Assembly: GCF_003952265.1 (NCBI RefSeq)
Contig: NZ_CP034438.1
Span: 1,550,001-1,614,000 of the forward strand
Direction: 5' to 3'
From: Flaviflexus salsibiostraticola
Lineage (GTDB): Bacteria; Actinomycetota; Actinomycetes; Actinomycetales; Actinomycetaceae
Length of the DNA stretch: 64,000 nucleotides
Shown: positions 25,127-32,508 of the stretch, piece by piece
How positions within the stretch are numbered: position 1 is the stretch's first letter
Layout of the letters: each line of letters opens with the position of its first letter
Position numbers and translations under genes: made by a program
The notes under the pieces: model-generated
Told to the model about the DNA's origin: nothing
Databases searched by the model: none
The model's input: the letters and a program-made list of their open reading frames with translations, nothing else

Positions 25127-25894
25127 TCAGCGCCAGCCGAGGCCCGGCGCGATGTGGGAGAGGACGGAGTCGATGAGGCGGCCATTGAATTCGACCCCGA
25201 GCTGGTTCGGCACTGTGAGCAGGAGGGTGTCGGCGGCCTGAAGCGCCTCGTCCTGTCCGAGCTGCTCGATGAGGGCATCGGGTTCGTCCGCGTAGGTCCT
25301 GCCGAACACGGCCCGGGCGGAGTCGAGGTGTCCGAACTGGTCGTTGCGGCCTCCGGGGATCGAGTACCTCCGATCCTCGTCCGTGACGATGGGGAGGATC
25401 GACCGGGACACTGACACCCGCGGCTCGAAGCCGTGGTCGTGGCGCGCCCATTCGCTCCTGAACTCTTCGATCTGTCGGCGCTGCTGGACGTGGAAGGGCT
25501 CGCCCGACTCATCGTTCTTCAGGGTCGACGACATGAGGTGCATGCCCTGGCGAGCGGCCCAGCGGGCGGTCGAATTCGAGCCCGCACCCCACCAGATCCG
25601 CCGCCGCAGACCCTCCGAGTACGGCTCGATCCGCAACAGGCCCGGCGGGTTGGGGAACATGGGTCGGGGATGCGGCGCGGCGAACCGCCTGCCGTCGATG
25701 ACCTCGAGGGCCTCCTCTGTGTGGGCGCGCGCCATGTCGGCGTCGGACTGACCCTCGCCCGGCTCGAATCCAAAGTGACGGAAGCCGCCGATCACCTGCT
25801 CCGGCGAGCCGCGGGAGATGCCGAGCTGGAGGCGACCGCCAGCGATGAGATCAGCCGCCCCCGCATCCTCCGCGAACTGGAGCGGGTTCGCGTA
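25127..25894 (-). pseudogene. 3' part of a luciferase-like monooxygenase gene, split by the mobile element
   Basis: The fragment encodes the C-terminal 255 residues of an LLM-class flavin-dependent oxidoreductase (DLIAGGRLQLGISRGSPEQ, then GAGSNSTARWAARQG and VPNQLGVEFN). About 80 N-terminal residues are missing. Those residues are found at 34469-34717, on the other side of the integrated element. Joining codon 82 of the right fragment (arginine) to the TAC codon at 25892-25894 gives an uninterrupted 337-residue protein with the family sequence VIDMRYANPL across the join. An open frame continues to 25924 inside the element but is not native. Confidence 0.93.
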
Positions 25895-25916
25895 CTGCAT
25901 ATCGTGGTTGCAACGC
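25884..25916. other. Left attachment junction of the integrated element
   Basis: Host sequence (GGGTTCGCG) meets element sequence (GCATATCGTGGTTGCA) at a TAC at 25893-25895. The element-side arm is the inverted counterpart of the arm at the right junction (CGATATGC), so the circular form would carry a near-palindromic site centred on TA. Confidence 0.8.
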
Positions 25917-25938
25917 CCGTTCACGTAAGCTTGGTTGC

Positions 25939-27375
25939 ATGGTCGAACTGGTAGCGCTGAGGAAGACGAACGAGGTGGCCGCGTACGTCCGCGCCTCCAT
26001 GGACCGCAAGGGCGACCGCTGGACGGTCGATACGCAGCTGAGGAAGATCAGGGCGCTGGCCGAGGCCAAGGACTGGAACGTCGTCGAGGTCTACGAGGAC
26101 AACGCGGTGTCGGCGACGAAGAAGCGCCGCGCTGGCACCCGGTGGGCCGAGATGCTGGACGACGCCCGCGCGGGCCGGTTCTCGATGGTGGTCGCCGTGG
26201 ACATGGACCGGCTCCTGCGCAGCACGAAGGACCTGAACACGCTGATCGACCTCGGTCTGCGCGTCGTCACCGTGGACGGCGAGATCGATCTCTCGACGGC
26301 GGACGGCGAGTTCCGGGCGACGATGCTCGCCGCTCTCGCCCGGTTCGAGGCGCGTCGCAAGGCCGAGCGACAGATCAGGTCGAACGAGCGCCGACGTGCC
26401 GAGGGCATCCCCACGTCCGCCTGGAAGGCGTTCGGATGGTCGAGGGAGGGTGAGCTGATCGAGGAAGAGGCCGACGCGGTTCGGCGGGCCTTCGACGCGT
26501 TCCTCGGCGAGCCGTCGCTGTCGATCCGGCGCATCCGCGAGGACCTGAACAGCGCTGGTCACCTCACCGCCCGCGGCTCGGAATTCTCCGTCGATGCCGT
26601 GCGCTACCTGCTCGCGAACCCGCTTTACTGTGGCTACATCAAGCACTACGCATCCGGCGAGCTGTACCCGGTGCAGGGCGAGGCGTTCCCGCCCATCGTC
26701 AGCGAGCAGACGTGGCGGACCGCGGTGGCGAAGCTGGAGGACAACGTGCGGAGGTCGGCCAGGCAGGGCAACCAGCCGAAATACCTCCTGTCGACGATCG
26801 GGCTGTGCGGGAAGTGCGGTGCGACGCTCGTCTCGGGGACGAACAGCCGCAAGCAGCCGACGTATCGCTGCGGCGAGCAGTTCCACCTCACCCGCCAACG
26901 CGAGCCCGTCGATGCGATGGTCACCGAGGCAGTGCTCACCCGCCTGTCGTCGGTGGACGTGCACGACCTCGTGATGCCGCAGGAGGACGACGGGCCGGAC
27001 CGCGAGGAGCTGCTGACCGAGCGGAACGCCCTGGTCGAGCGCGTAAAGGAGCTGAGCCCGCTGCTGCGCGACATCCATCAGCCGGTCCTGGAGATCACCG
27101 CGGCGATCAACGACGTGAAGGTCCGCATCGACGAGATCGACGCGGAGCTGCTCGACCGCTCGGTATCCGTGGCGGCGAAGCTGCTGGCAGACGTGGAGGA
27201 GGCGGTCGGCACCGCGGAGCGTCGCGAGGTTGTCGAGTCGAAGTGGAAGGCGTTGGACATAGACCGCCGCCGGATGCTCGTGGACGAGCTGGTGACTGTG
27301 ACCATCGAGCCCATCGCGCCCGGTCACGTGAAGTTCGACCCCGACCTCATTCGCATAGAGCCGCGTCGCGACTGA
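25939..27375 (+). CDS. int: Large serine recombinase (integrase of the element)
   Basis: 478 residues. The resolvase catalytic domain (about 12-155) carries the nucleophile Ser20 in AYVRASMDRKGD and the arginine-rich VDMDRLLRSTKDLNTL. A recombinase domain follows (about 160-275) with ANPLYCGYIKHYASG. A zinc ribbon uses Cys290, Cys293 and Cys311, and a coiled-coil segment spans roughly 350-430. This is the order found in phage- and ICE-type large serine integrases. It starts 44 bp from the left junction, the usual position for such enzymes, and should catalyse attP x attB recombination. No separate directionality factor was recognised. Confidence 0.95.
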   Translation: MVELVALRKTNEVAAYVRASMDRKGDRWTVDTQLRKIRALAEAKDWNVVEVYEDNAVSATKKRRAGTRWAEMLDDARAGRFSMVVAVDMDRLLRSTKDLNTLIDLGLRVVTVDGEIDLSTADGEFRATMLAALARFEARRKAERQIRSNERRRAEGIPTSAWKAFGWSREGELIEEEADAVRRAFDAFLGEPSLSIRRIREDLNSAGHLTARGSEFSVDAVRYLLANPLYCGYIKHYASGELYPVQGEAFPPIVSEQTWRTAVAKLEDNVRRSARQGNQPKYLLSTIGLCGKCGATLVSGTNSRKQPTYRCGEQFHLTRQREPVDAMVTEAVLTRLSSVDVHDLVMPQEDDGPDREELLTERNALVERVKELSPLLRDIHQPVLEITAAINDVKVRIDEIDAELLDRSVSVAAKLLADVEEAVGTAERREVVESKWKALDIDRRRMLVDELVTVTIEPIAPGHVKFDPDLIRIEPRRD

Positions 27376-27415
27376 CTCATGAGTCAACTCGTCATTGCAA
27401 TGGTGAGTCGACTCG
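27374..27415. repeat. Cluster of GAGTC/GACTC palindromes after the integrase
   Basis: Three overlapping or nearby palindromes occur within 42 bp: GACTCATGAGTC (27374-27385, perfect, overlapping the integrase stop), GAGTCAACTC (27381-27390) and GAGTCGACTC (27405-27414, perfect). The last two lie in 12-bp direct repeats TGAGTC(A/G)ACTCG spaced 24 bp apart. The arrangement suggests binding by a dimeric protein, for example the element's HTH protein. Confidence 0.6.
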
Positions 27416-27556
27416 CGGGAGAGTGGTTGCAGACAAGAAGATCCCACCGGGGCCGCGACTTAGAAGCGCGGGGTTCTGCTCCCGGATGAGTAGCCGGTCA
27501 AACAGCCCAACTACCGTGGCGGGGAACCGGAAGATACTCATATCTGAGGACTTCCG

Positions 27557-27769
27557 ATGTCTGTCGTTATCGACGTTCCCCGCGCATCCGCGCTTGACTG
27601 CCCTGCTCTCGATCAGGACTCGTCTCCCGTTCCGCATGCTGATGGGCTCGATCCCGTCATCGCCGCCGCCCGCGCCGCCGGTCGCCGAGCCGGTGAGCGC
27701 CTGGCACTCACTCCGCTGACGCCGCGACAGCGCGCCGCCGTCGCCGCCGTGATGGGCGGTGGTCGCTGA
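27557..27769 (+). CDS. Small element-borne protein, unknown
   Basis: 70 residues, alanine/arginine-rich with a C-terminal helix LTPRQRAAVAAVMGGGR. It starts with ATG after GAGGACTTCCG and its stop overlaps the next start (TGATG). Small proteins of this type precede replication genes on actinobacterial plasmids; no domain was recognised. Confidence 0.5.
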   Translation: MSVVIDVPRASALDCPALDQDSSPVPHADGLDPVIAAARAAGRRAGERLALTPLTPRQRAAVAAVMGGGR

Positions 27770-28019
27770 TGAGCGCGAACTCCGCCGCCTTCGATCACCT
27801 GACCAGCTTCCGCTGGCGACAGGGCGACCCGTCCCTCGCCGATGGCGAGGCCCAGCTCTACGACCTCGGCGTGCTCCGCTCCGTGCTGGAGGAGGCCGTC
27901 GAGATCGCCGTCGCCGACGCCCGCGCCGACGGGGTGACCTGGGCCAGGATCGGCGACGCCCTCGGCGTCACGCATCAGGCTGTCATCAAGCGCTACGGCC
28001 GGGGCGGTGGTCGCTGATG
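27754..28019 (+). repeat. 18-bp direct repeat forming two stop-start junctions
   Basis: GGGCGGTGGTCGCTGATG occurs exactly at 27754-27771 and 28002-28019. Both copies provide a Shine-Dalgarno-like GGTGG, the stop of one ORF and the overlapping ATG of the next. A related version precedes the rep start near 28361. Confidence 0.85.
27769..28017 (+). CDS. Small HTH-containing regulator of the element
   Basis: 82 residues. The C-terminal third reads VTWARIGDALGVTHQAVIKRYG, a clear helix-turn-helix of the kind seen in small plasmid regulators and sigma-like proteins. The N-terminal part is acidic and helical. It is translationally coupled to its neighbours through TGATG overlaps. It may regulate copy number, excision or the integrase via the GAGTC palindromes upstream; that link is inference. 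Confidence 0.65.
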   Translation: MSANSAAFDHLTSFRWRQGDPSLADGEAQLYDLGVLRSVLEEAVEIAVADARADGVTWARIGDALGVTHQAVIKRYGRGGGR

Positions 28020-28376
28020 CACGCCGACGCACGCAACCTCAGCACCGCACCCGCCGACCTGACCCCGCCCGGAGGGCCTGGCCTGGCACCCGCCGAAGGC
28101 GGGCTGCCCATCGCCGTGATGACGGTCCGCAGCCGTGCTTCGCACTCCAAGAGTTTCGGGGGCCTCATTCGTTCCTACGGGCGCGGCAAGGGCTTGTCGA
28201 TTGCCGCGCCTTGCAACAACGCGCCTGGTCAGAAGCCGATTCCGTCTTCGCTGCGTCGCGTCGCCTCGCGGGTTCATTTGAGGTCTCATTTGGGGGTCAA
28301 TACGGGGTCATTTAGGCGCCGCACCCCCTCTGCGGCCCTCCACGCCGCCTGCGACGGGGGTGGTCGCCGTGGCTAA
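28017..28376 (+). CDS. Hypothetical ORF overlapping the putative origin
   Basis: 119 codons starting at the TGATG overlap after the HTH gene and ending 8 nt into the rep start. The translation is proline- and serine-rich, without recognisable structure, and its 3' third runs through the iteron-like repeats. It is plausible by position but could be an accidental frame across an origin region. Confidence 0.35.
   Translation: MHADARNLSTAPADLTPPGGPGLAPAEGGLPIAVMTVRSRASHSKSFGGLIRSYGRGKGLSIAAPCNNAPGQKPIPSSLRRVASRVHLRSHLGVNTGSFRRRTPSAALHAACDGGGRRG
28274..28317 (+). repeat. Iteron-like repeats upstream of rep
   Basis: Four copies of a TCATTTGGGG-like unit start at 28274, 28286, 28297 and 28308, spaced 12, 11 and 11 bp, close to one helical turn. 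They are about 50 bp before the rep start. This is the usual layout of Rep-binding repeats at a replication origin. Confidence 0.6.
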
Positions 28377-29781
28377 GCAGGAGAACAACCCGACGAGCAT
28401 CGGGCTCACGCAGTACCTCGATCCGTCGTACTGGACCTGGGCTGCCGAGGACCCGAACGGGGCCGCGCTGCTCGAGCAGGGAGCCGGGGCGATCCTCGCC
28501 TACGTCGCGCAGCGGCTCGAGGCCATCGGCTGCGGGGTCATCGAGGCCTACGGAATCGTGCACGACAAGGATGAGCGCGAGGTCTGGAGCGACACGGAGA
28601 AGGCTCTGGTGGTCGAGCCGAAGCCCGATCACCTGCACGCGGTCATCAAGTTCGCCAGCCGTGCGAAGAGCGCGCCGCTGGATCGGCTCGCGTTCGGCAT
28701 CGGCGTCGAGCCCCAGTACGTCGAGAAGCCGGGCCGCGGTCGGTACGCCTTCGACAACATGCTGTCGTACCTGACTCACGTGAAGTATGCGGACAAGCAT
28801 CAGTACGCGCCGTCGGAGGTCGCCACGGTGCGCGGGCCGGACTACCTCGGGATCGACGCCCAGCGCCGGGAGACCTGGCTCAAGGGGCGCGCCCACGTGA
28901 AGAAGAAGGTCGTCGCGGAGAACTTCGAGGACATGCGGGAGCGGGTGCTGCAGGGCGAAATCACGCGGGATCAGATCATGCTCACGGACGAACTGTTCGA
29001 CATCTACTCGCGGCATCAGCGGGAGATCGACGACGCGCTGTCGGCCTACGGCCAGCGCCGCGCGTACCGGGCGGCCGCGAAGCTGCGCGCCGGTGCCTTC
29101 TCGACGCACGTGGTGTTCGTCCACGGGGATGCCGGGATCGGCAAGACTCGGTTCGCAACGGATTTCATCACCGAGGCGATTAGCGCGGCCAATGCACATG
29201 GCGAGCGGTGGCAGGTCTACCGTGCCGCGACGGGGAACCCATTGGATGACTGGCGGGGCGAGGAGGTGCTGCTGCTGGACGATCTGCGGGCCTCGGCGAT
29301 GGACGCGAACGATTGGCTGCTGCTGCTCGATCCGTATAACGCCTCGCCTGCGAAGGCTCGGTACAAGAACAAGGGCGAGGTGGCTCCGCGCCTCATCGTG
29401 ATTACGGCGACGATCGAGCCGGTCGAGTTCTTCTACTACGCCCGCCAGAAGGGCAACGTGGACGAGGCGCTGGACCAGTTCATCCGCCGCCTGGCGTCGG
29501 TCGTGAAGGTCTACCGCGCCGACGACATCAACCGCTACCTCGTGCAGCACATCGGGAAGATCGAGCCCTACGAGTGGCACCAGTGCAGCATCCCGACCGC
29601 CGCGCACACGCCCGGCATGTACGGCAACGCGTACCACCAGAACGCCGGGTCGCGGGAACTGACGTACGGTCCGGAGACCTCGGCGGAACACGACGCGGAC
29701 GGTGCGGTCGCGGAGCTGCTCAGCGGGCTCGCGGTGCGAAGTCCGGACGTGCCGCTGGCGCTGATCGAAGGTGCCGCATGA
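28369..29781 (+). CDS. rep: Rolling-circle-type replication initiator with P-loop (SF3-like) domain
   Basis: 470 residues from the GTG at 28369, preceded by GGGGGTGG (an in-frame GTG also lies at 28360). The N-terminal endonuclease part has motif I in YGIVHDKDE, the HUH motif DHLHAVIKF (His88, His90) and the tyrosine motif LSYLTHVKYADKHQY (Tyr134), matching the Rep_2/HUH pattern. The C-terminal part has a Walker A loop GDAGIGKT (253-260) and Walker B VLLLDDLRA. The endonuclease-plus-helicase order is that of CRESS-type Reps and some Gram-positive plasmids. It suggests the element can replicate after excision. Confidence 0.88.
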   Translation: MAKQENNPTSIGLTQYLDPSYWTWAAEDPNGAALLEQGAGAILAYVAQRLEAIGCGVIEAYGIVHDKDEREVWSDTEKALVVEPKPDHLHAVIKFASRAKSAPLDRLAFGIGVEPQYVEKPGRGRYAFDNMLSYLTHVKYADKHQYAPSEVATVRGPDYLGIDAQRRETWLKGRAHVKKKVVAENFEDMRERVLQGEITRDQIMLTDELFDIYSRHQREIDDALSAYGQRRAYRAAAKLRAGAFSTHVVFVHGDAGIGKTRFATDFITEAISAANAHGERWQVYRAATGNPLDDWRGEEVLLLDDLRASAMDANDWLLLLDPYNASPAKARYKNKGEVAPRLIVITATIEPVEFFYYARQKGNVDEALDQFIRRLASVVKVYRADDINRYLVQHIGKIEPYEWHQCSIPTAAHTPGMYGNAYHQNAGSRELTYGPETSAEHDADGAVAELLSGLAVRSPDVPLALIEGAA

Positions 29782-30368
29782 GCACCGATCAGCATTCGCT
29801 CTTCCAGGGGGTCGAGGGGGCCGGAGGCCCCTCGCAAGCAGGGCTGGAGGACACGAGCGTCAGCGATGTGTCCGACAGGCCTACTGCTTGCCACTCTGGC
29901 GTACAGGTGGAGCAGCAGACCGACTCCCAGGTGAACACCGGTCGGGCTGATGCGGAGGCTGTGCGTCAGAGTCACGGCGGCGCGAAGCGTCGTCGTGGGG
30001 GCCGCGCGAAGCTCGATACCGACTTCGGGGAGGAGACGCTCGCGGCGCTTCGCACTCTTGCGAAGCGGCTCGGGCTGGCTCCGAGCACGTGGGTACGGAC
30101 CGTCGTACGCGATGCCCTCCACGCCTCCCGCTCGGAGGAGTTGGACGCCGCCGTGGCGGCGCACCTGCTCGGGGTCGAGGCGCGTGTGCAGGCGTCGGCG
30201 GACGCTCGTGAGCTGGCTGCCCAGGTGCGCCCGCTGGCGATCAACGTCAACGACTTGGATCGCCGCGCGCGCGCCGGTGAGGCGGTGGCGCTGTCGTCGG
30301 AGGTGCCCGAGCTGATCGAGCTGCTGCGCGAGGTCCGCGCCTTGCTCGGGGATCGGACGGCCGCATGA
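29778..30368 (+). CDS. MobC-like relaxosome accessory protein
   Basis: 196 residues. A disordered N-terminal half is followed by a basic patch AKRRRGGRAKL and a ribbon-helix-helix/MobC-like C-terminal part: LAKRLGLAPSTWVRTVVRDAL, then LAINVNDLDRRARAGE and EVRALLGD. Such proteins bind oriT and help the relaxase. Start and rep stop overlap by ATGA, and its own stop overlaps the relaxase start the same way. Confidence 0.75.
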   Translation: MSTDQHSLFQGVEGAGGPSQAGLEDTSVSDVSDRPTACHSGVQVEQQTDSQVNTGRADAEAVRQSHGGAKRRRGGRAKLDTDFGEETLAALRTLAKRLGLAPSTWVRTVVRDALHASRSEELDAAVAAHLLGVEARVQASADARELAAQVRPLAINVNDLDRRARAGEAVALSSEVPELIELLREVRALLGDRTAA

Positions 30369-31651
30369 GCACCACCCACTACAGCCCGAGCACCAGCGCC
30401 GCCGACGCCGAGCGCTATATCCGCGGGAAGGAGGACGAGCGGGGCGTCGCGATCACGTGCGAAGTGCCGGGAGGCCCTGGCGCATTCTCGGCGCGCGCAC
30501 GGGCGCTCACGCAGAACACCACGCGCGAGGTCGAGGCGCTGCATTACCGGCAGTCTTTCAGCGACGAGGAGTTCGACCCGAAGAACCCGGAGCACGTGCA
30601 GCGGGTGAACGATCTCGGCTATCAGCTCGCGAAGAGGATGCACCCCGACTCGGACTGCCTCGTGGTCAGTCACGTGGATGGCCGGGGCAGAAAGCCGCAT
30701 AACCACATCTTGGTCATCAATCACAGCAACCGGACCGGAAAGGCGCTCTCGGACTACCGGACGTTCCACGATCGCAAGGCCGGGAACCAGCGGGGCGTGC
30801 AGTCGGCGAACGACGAGCTGATGCGAGAGCACGGGCTCTCGGTCGTGAAGCGGCTGGAGCACGCGCCGAAGGACTGGGAGCTGCGCCGCGAGGACTTCGA
30901 GGAGGGCGGGCTCGACCGCGAGATGGGTGACCGGATGAGCGCCGCACTGGCCGACCCCCGCGTGGTGGACAAGGCCGGTCTCGAAGCGGTGATCGAGGAG
31001 CAGAACCAGCAGCTCGACGACGCCGGGGAACGTGTGCCGAGGATGCGGCTGCACAGCCCCGTCAGCAAGAAGGGCAAGCGCGCCGGGCAGGAGACCTGGA
31101 CGCTCTACATCGAGGACCGCCGCGGCGAGTCCGGCCGCGCCGATCGCCGCAAACGCGCGAGCGCGCTCTCGGCGGACTTCACCCCGGAGGGCGCGCAGGC
31201 GTTCTTCGACTACCACCAGCAGCAGAAGGAGCAGGAACATGAGCGCAGCGCTCGACAGGCTGAAGCAGCAGAACGGGCCCGTGCAGTCGCCGCAGCCGCT
31301 CGGCAGTCCGGAGACGATGGAGCTGTTGACCTCGATCCTCGCCGCCGTCGAGGCGCAGAATACGAGGATTGCCACGCTGACCGAGCAGCAGAAGAAGCTC
31401 GCGGGGTTCGTGAAGGTCATGGACGAGGAGACGACGAGGCGGCTGGAGCGGATCACGACCCCGGCGTCGACCTCCTCGCCCTCCAGCGACGTGTCCGCGA
31501 GGATCGCGAGTATCGAGAGCAGGCAGAACGAGATCGCGAGCACGCTCGGCGAGTTCGCGCAGAGTCTCAACGGCGAGAGCTTGAACGCCGCGTCGCGAAC
31601 CTTGGTCGCGGAGGCGCAGAAGAATCGCGCGGCTACGGCCTCGGCGATTGA
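30365..31651 (+). CDS. Relaxase / mobilization nuclease (MobA type)
   Basis: 428 residues. The metal-binding HUH signature is HVDGRGRKPHNHILVIN (His103, His112, His114). The region before it (DLGYQLAKRMHPDSDCLVVSH) is typical of MOB relaxases, and a candidate catalytic tyrosine is Tyr18. It would nick oriT and lead the strand in conjugative transfer driven by a helper. From residue 292 on, its coding sequence overlaps the MobB-like gene in another frame for 413 nt, and this tail is a charged, arginine/glutamate-rich helix. Confidence 0.9.
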   Translation: MSTTHYSPSTSAADAERYIRGKEDERGVAITCEVPGGPGAFSARARALTQNTTREVEALHYRQSFSDEEFDPKNPEHVQRVNDLGYQLAKRMHPDSDCLVVSHVDGRGRKPHNHILVINHSNRTGKALSDYRTFHDRKAGNQRGVQSANDELMREHGLSVVKRLEHAPKDWELRREDFEEGGLDREMGDRMSAALADPRVVDKAGLEAVIEEQNQQLDDAGERVPRMRLHSPVSKKGKRAGQETWTLYIEDRRGESGRADRRKRASALSADFTPEGAQAFFDYHQQQKEQEHERSARQAEAAERARAVAAAARQSGDDGAVDLDPRRRRGAEYEDCHADRAAEEARGVREGHGRGDDEAAGADHDPGVDLLALQRRVREDREYREQAERDREHARRVRAESQRRELERRVANLGRGGAEESRGYGLGD

Positions 31652-32138
31652 GGGTCTGAAGGTGCAGGCCACAACGAACCAGAAGCTTGTGAGCCAGGTC
31701 GGCGGCGCGGTGCAGCGGATCGAGAAGCGTACTGAGGAGCGGGTCGAGAAGGCCGTCGAGCAGGTCGCCGGGGAGGCCTCGGCCACGATGACCGCGAACC
31801 TCGACGCCTCGAACGAGCGCGCCGAGCGGATGATGGCGGCGACGGCGAAGCTCGAAGCGCGTCAGCTCTGGTCGGCCGCCGCTGCGATGTGCCTCGCCCT
31901 GCTGCCGGTGGTCGTGGTCGTCGCCGGGCTCTGGATGGGCATCGCCGGTCTCATCACGGGCGCTCAGTGGGCGCTCGACGTGGACGGGCGCATCTGGCTC
32001 GGCATCGGGCGCTGGCTCGTGGTCTCCGTGGGTCTCGCCGGGGCCGGCTACGGGCTCTTCGCGTCCGTCCGCTCGGCCGCCGGTCTCGTGGAGACGTGGA
32101 AGGGTCGCGGGGTGCCGAAGTGGCCGAGGTGGCGATGA
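31239..32138 (+). CDS. MobB-like coiled-coil membrane protein
   Basis: 299 residues from an ATG preceded by AAGGAGCAGGAAC. Residues 1-200 are a long coiled coil (LTSILAAVEAQNTRIATLTEQQ and repeats of AxxIxxxxxx). Two transmembrane helices lie at about 212-240 and 255-280, then a short basic tail. Membrane-anchored MobB proteins that overlap mobA are known from mobilizable plasmids. The overlap with the relaxase gene is 413 nt in a different frame. Confidence 0.8.
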   Translation: MSAALDRLKQQNGPVQSPQPLGSPETMELLTSILAAVEAQNTRIATLTEQQKKLAGFVKVMDEETTRRLERITTPASTSSPSSDVSARIASIESRQNEIASTLGEFAQSLNGESLNAASRTLVAEAQKNRAATASAIEGLKVQATTNQKLVSQVGGAVQRIEKRTEERVEKAVEQVAGEASATMTANLDASNERAERMMAATAKLEARQLWSAAAAMCLALLPVVVVVAGLWMGIAGLITGAQWALDVDGRIWLGIGRWLVVSVGLAGAGYGLFASVRSAAGLVETWKGRGVPKWPRWR

Positions 32139-32156
32139 TGGCTGGATCCGCTCGAG

Positions 32157-32468
32157 CTACCGGTTCCGATCAGCGGTCGAAGGATTTTCGCAGCAGCCGG
32201 TCCTGCGGCCTCGGTGCCGCCGCCCTAACCTGACGAGCATCCCCGCCGTGACGGCCATCACGACGGCGATCCCGGCACCGATGATCCAGGGGTTACCGAG
32301 GAGCCCACCGACGCCCGCGAGTGCTCCGCCCGCCGCGATGAGCGGCAGGCCGCAACAGAGCAGCAACGGAAGCGCGCAGCATGCCAGCAAGAGCAGTCCG
32401 GTCCCTGCAGCGACGACGGGACCGGCGCGCCGTTCGTCGCGGTCCTGATCGGCGCTCGTCGTCTGCAC
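32157..32468 (-). CDS. Small mercury-module membrane protein (MerT/MerC-like)
   Basis: 103 residues with two or three hydrophobic segments and paired cysteines at the membrane entry (LLLLACCALPLLLCCGLP) and CC near the C-terminus (RRTGCCENP). This fits inner-membrane Hg(II) uptake proteins such as MerT or MerC. It lies 40 bp downstream of merA on the same strand. The GTG start has a poor ribosome site, so the exact start is uncertain. Confidence 0.65.
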   Translation of the reverse strand: MQTTSADQDRDERRAGPVVAAGTGLLLLACCALPLLLCCGLPLIAAGGALAGVGGLLGNPWIIGAGIAVVMAVTAGMLVRLGRRHRGRRTGCCENPSTADRNR

Positions 32469-32508
32469 CTCTTCAGGATGAGATCTCCCCGATTGCCTGC
32501 GCTGCCGG

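Noticed and set aside
25921..27447. 508-codon open frame antisense to the integrase
   Set aside because: It mirrors the integrase codons; no ribosome site and no recognisable domain.
27557..28017. Toxin-antitoxin pair made of the two small coupled ORFs
   Set aside because: The second has an HTH but the first shows no toxin fold or conserved catalytic residues, and both fit better as replication-control genes of the element.
29972..31786. 604-codon open frame antisense to the mobilization genes
   Set aside because: The start has no ribosome site, the protein is low-complexity, and the opposite strand carries three coupled mob genes.
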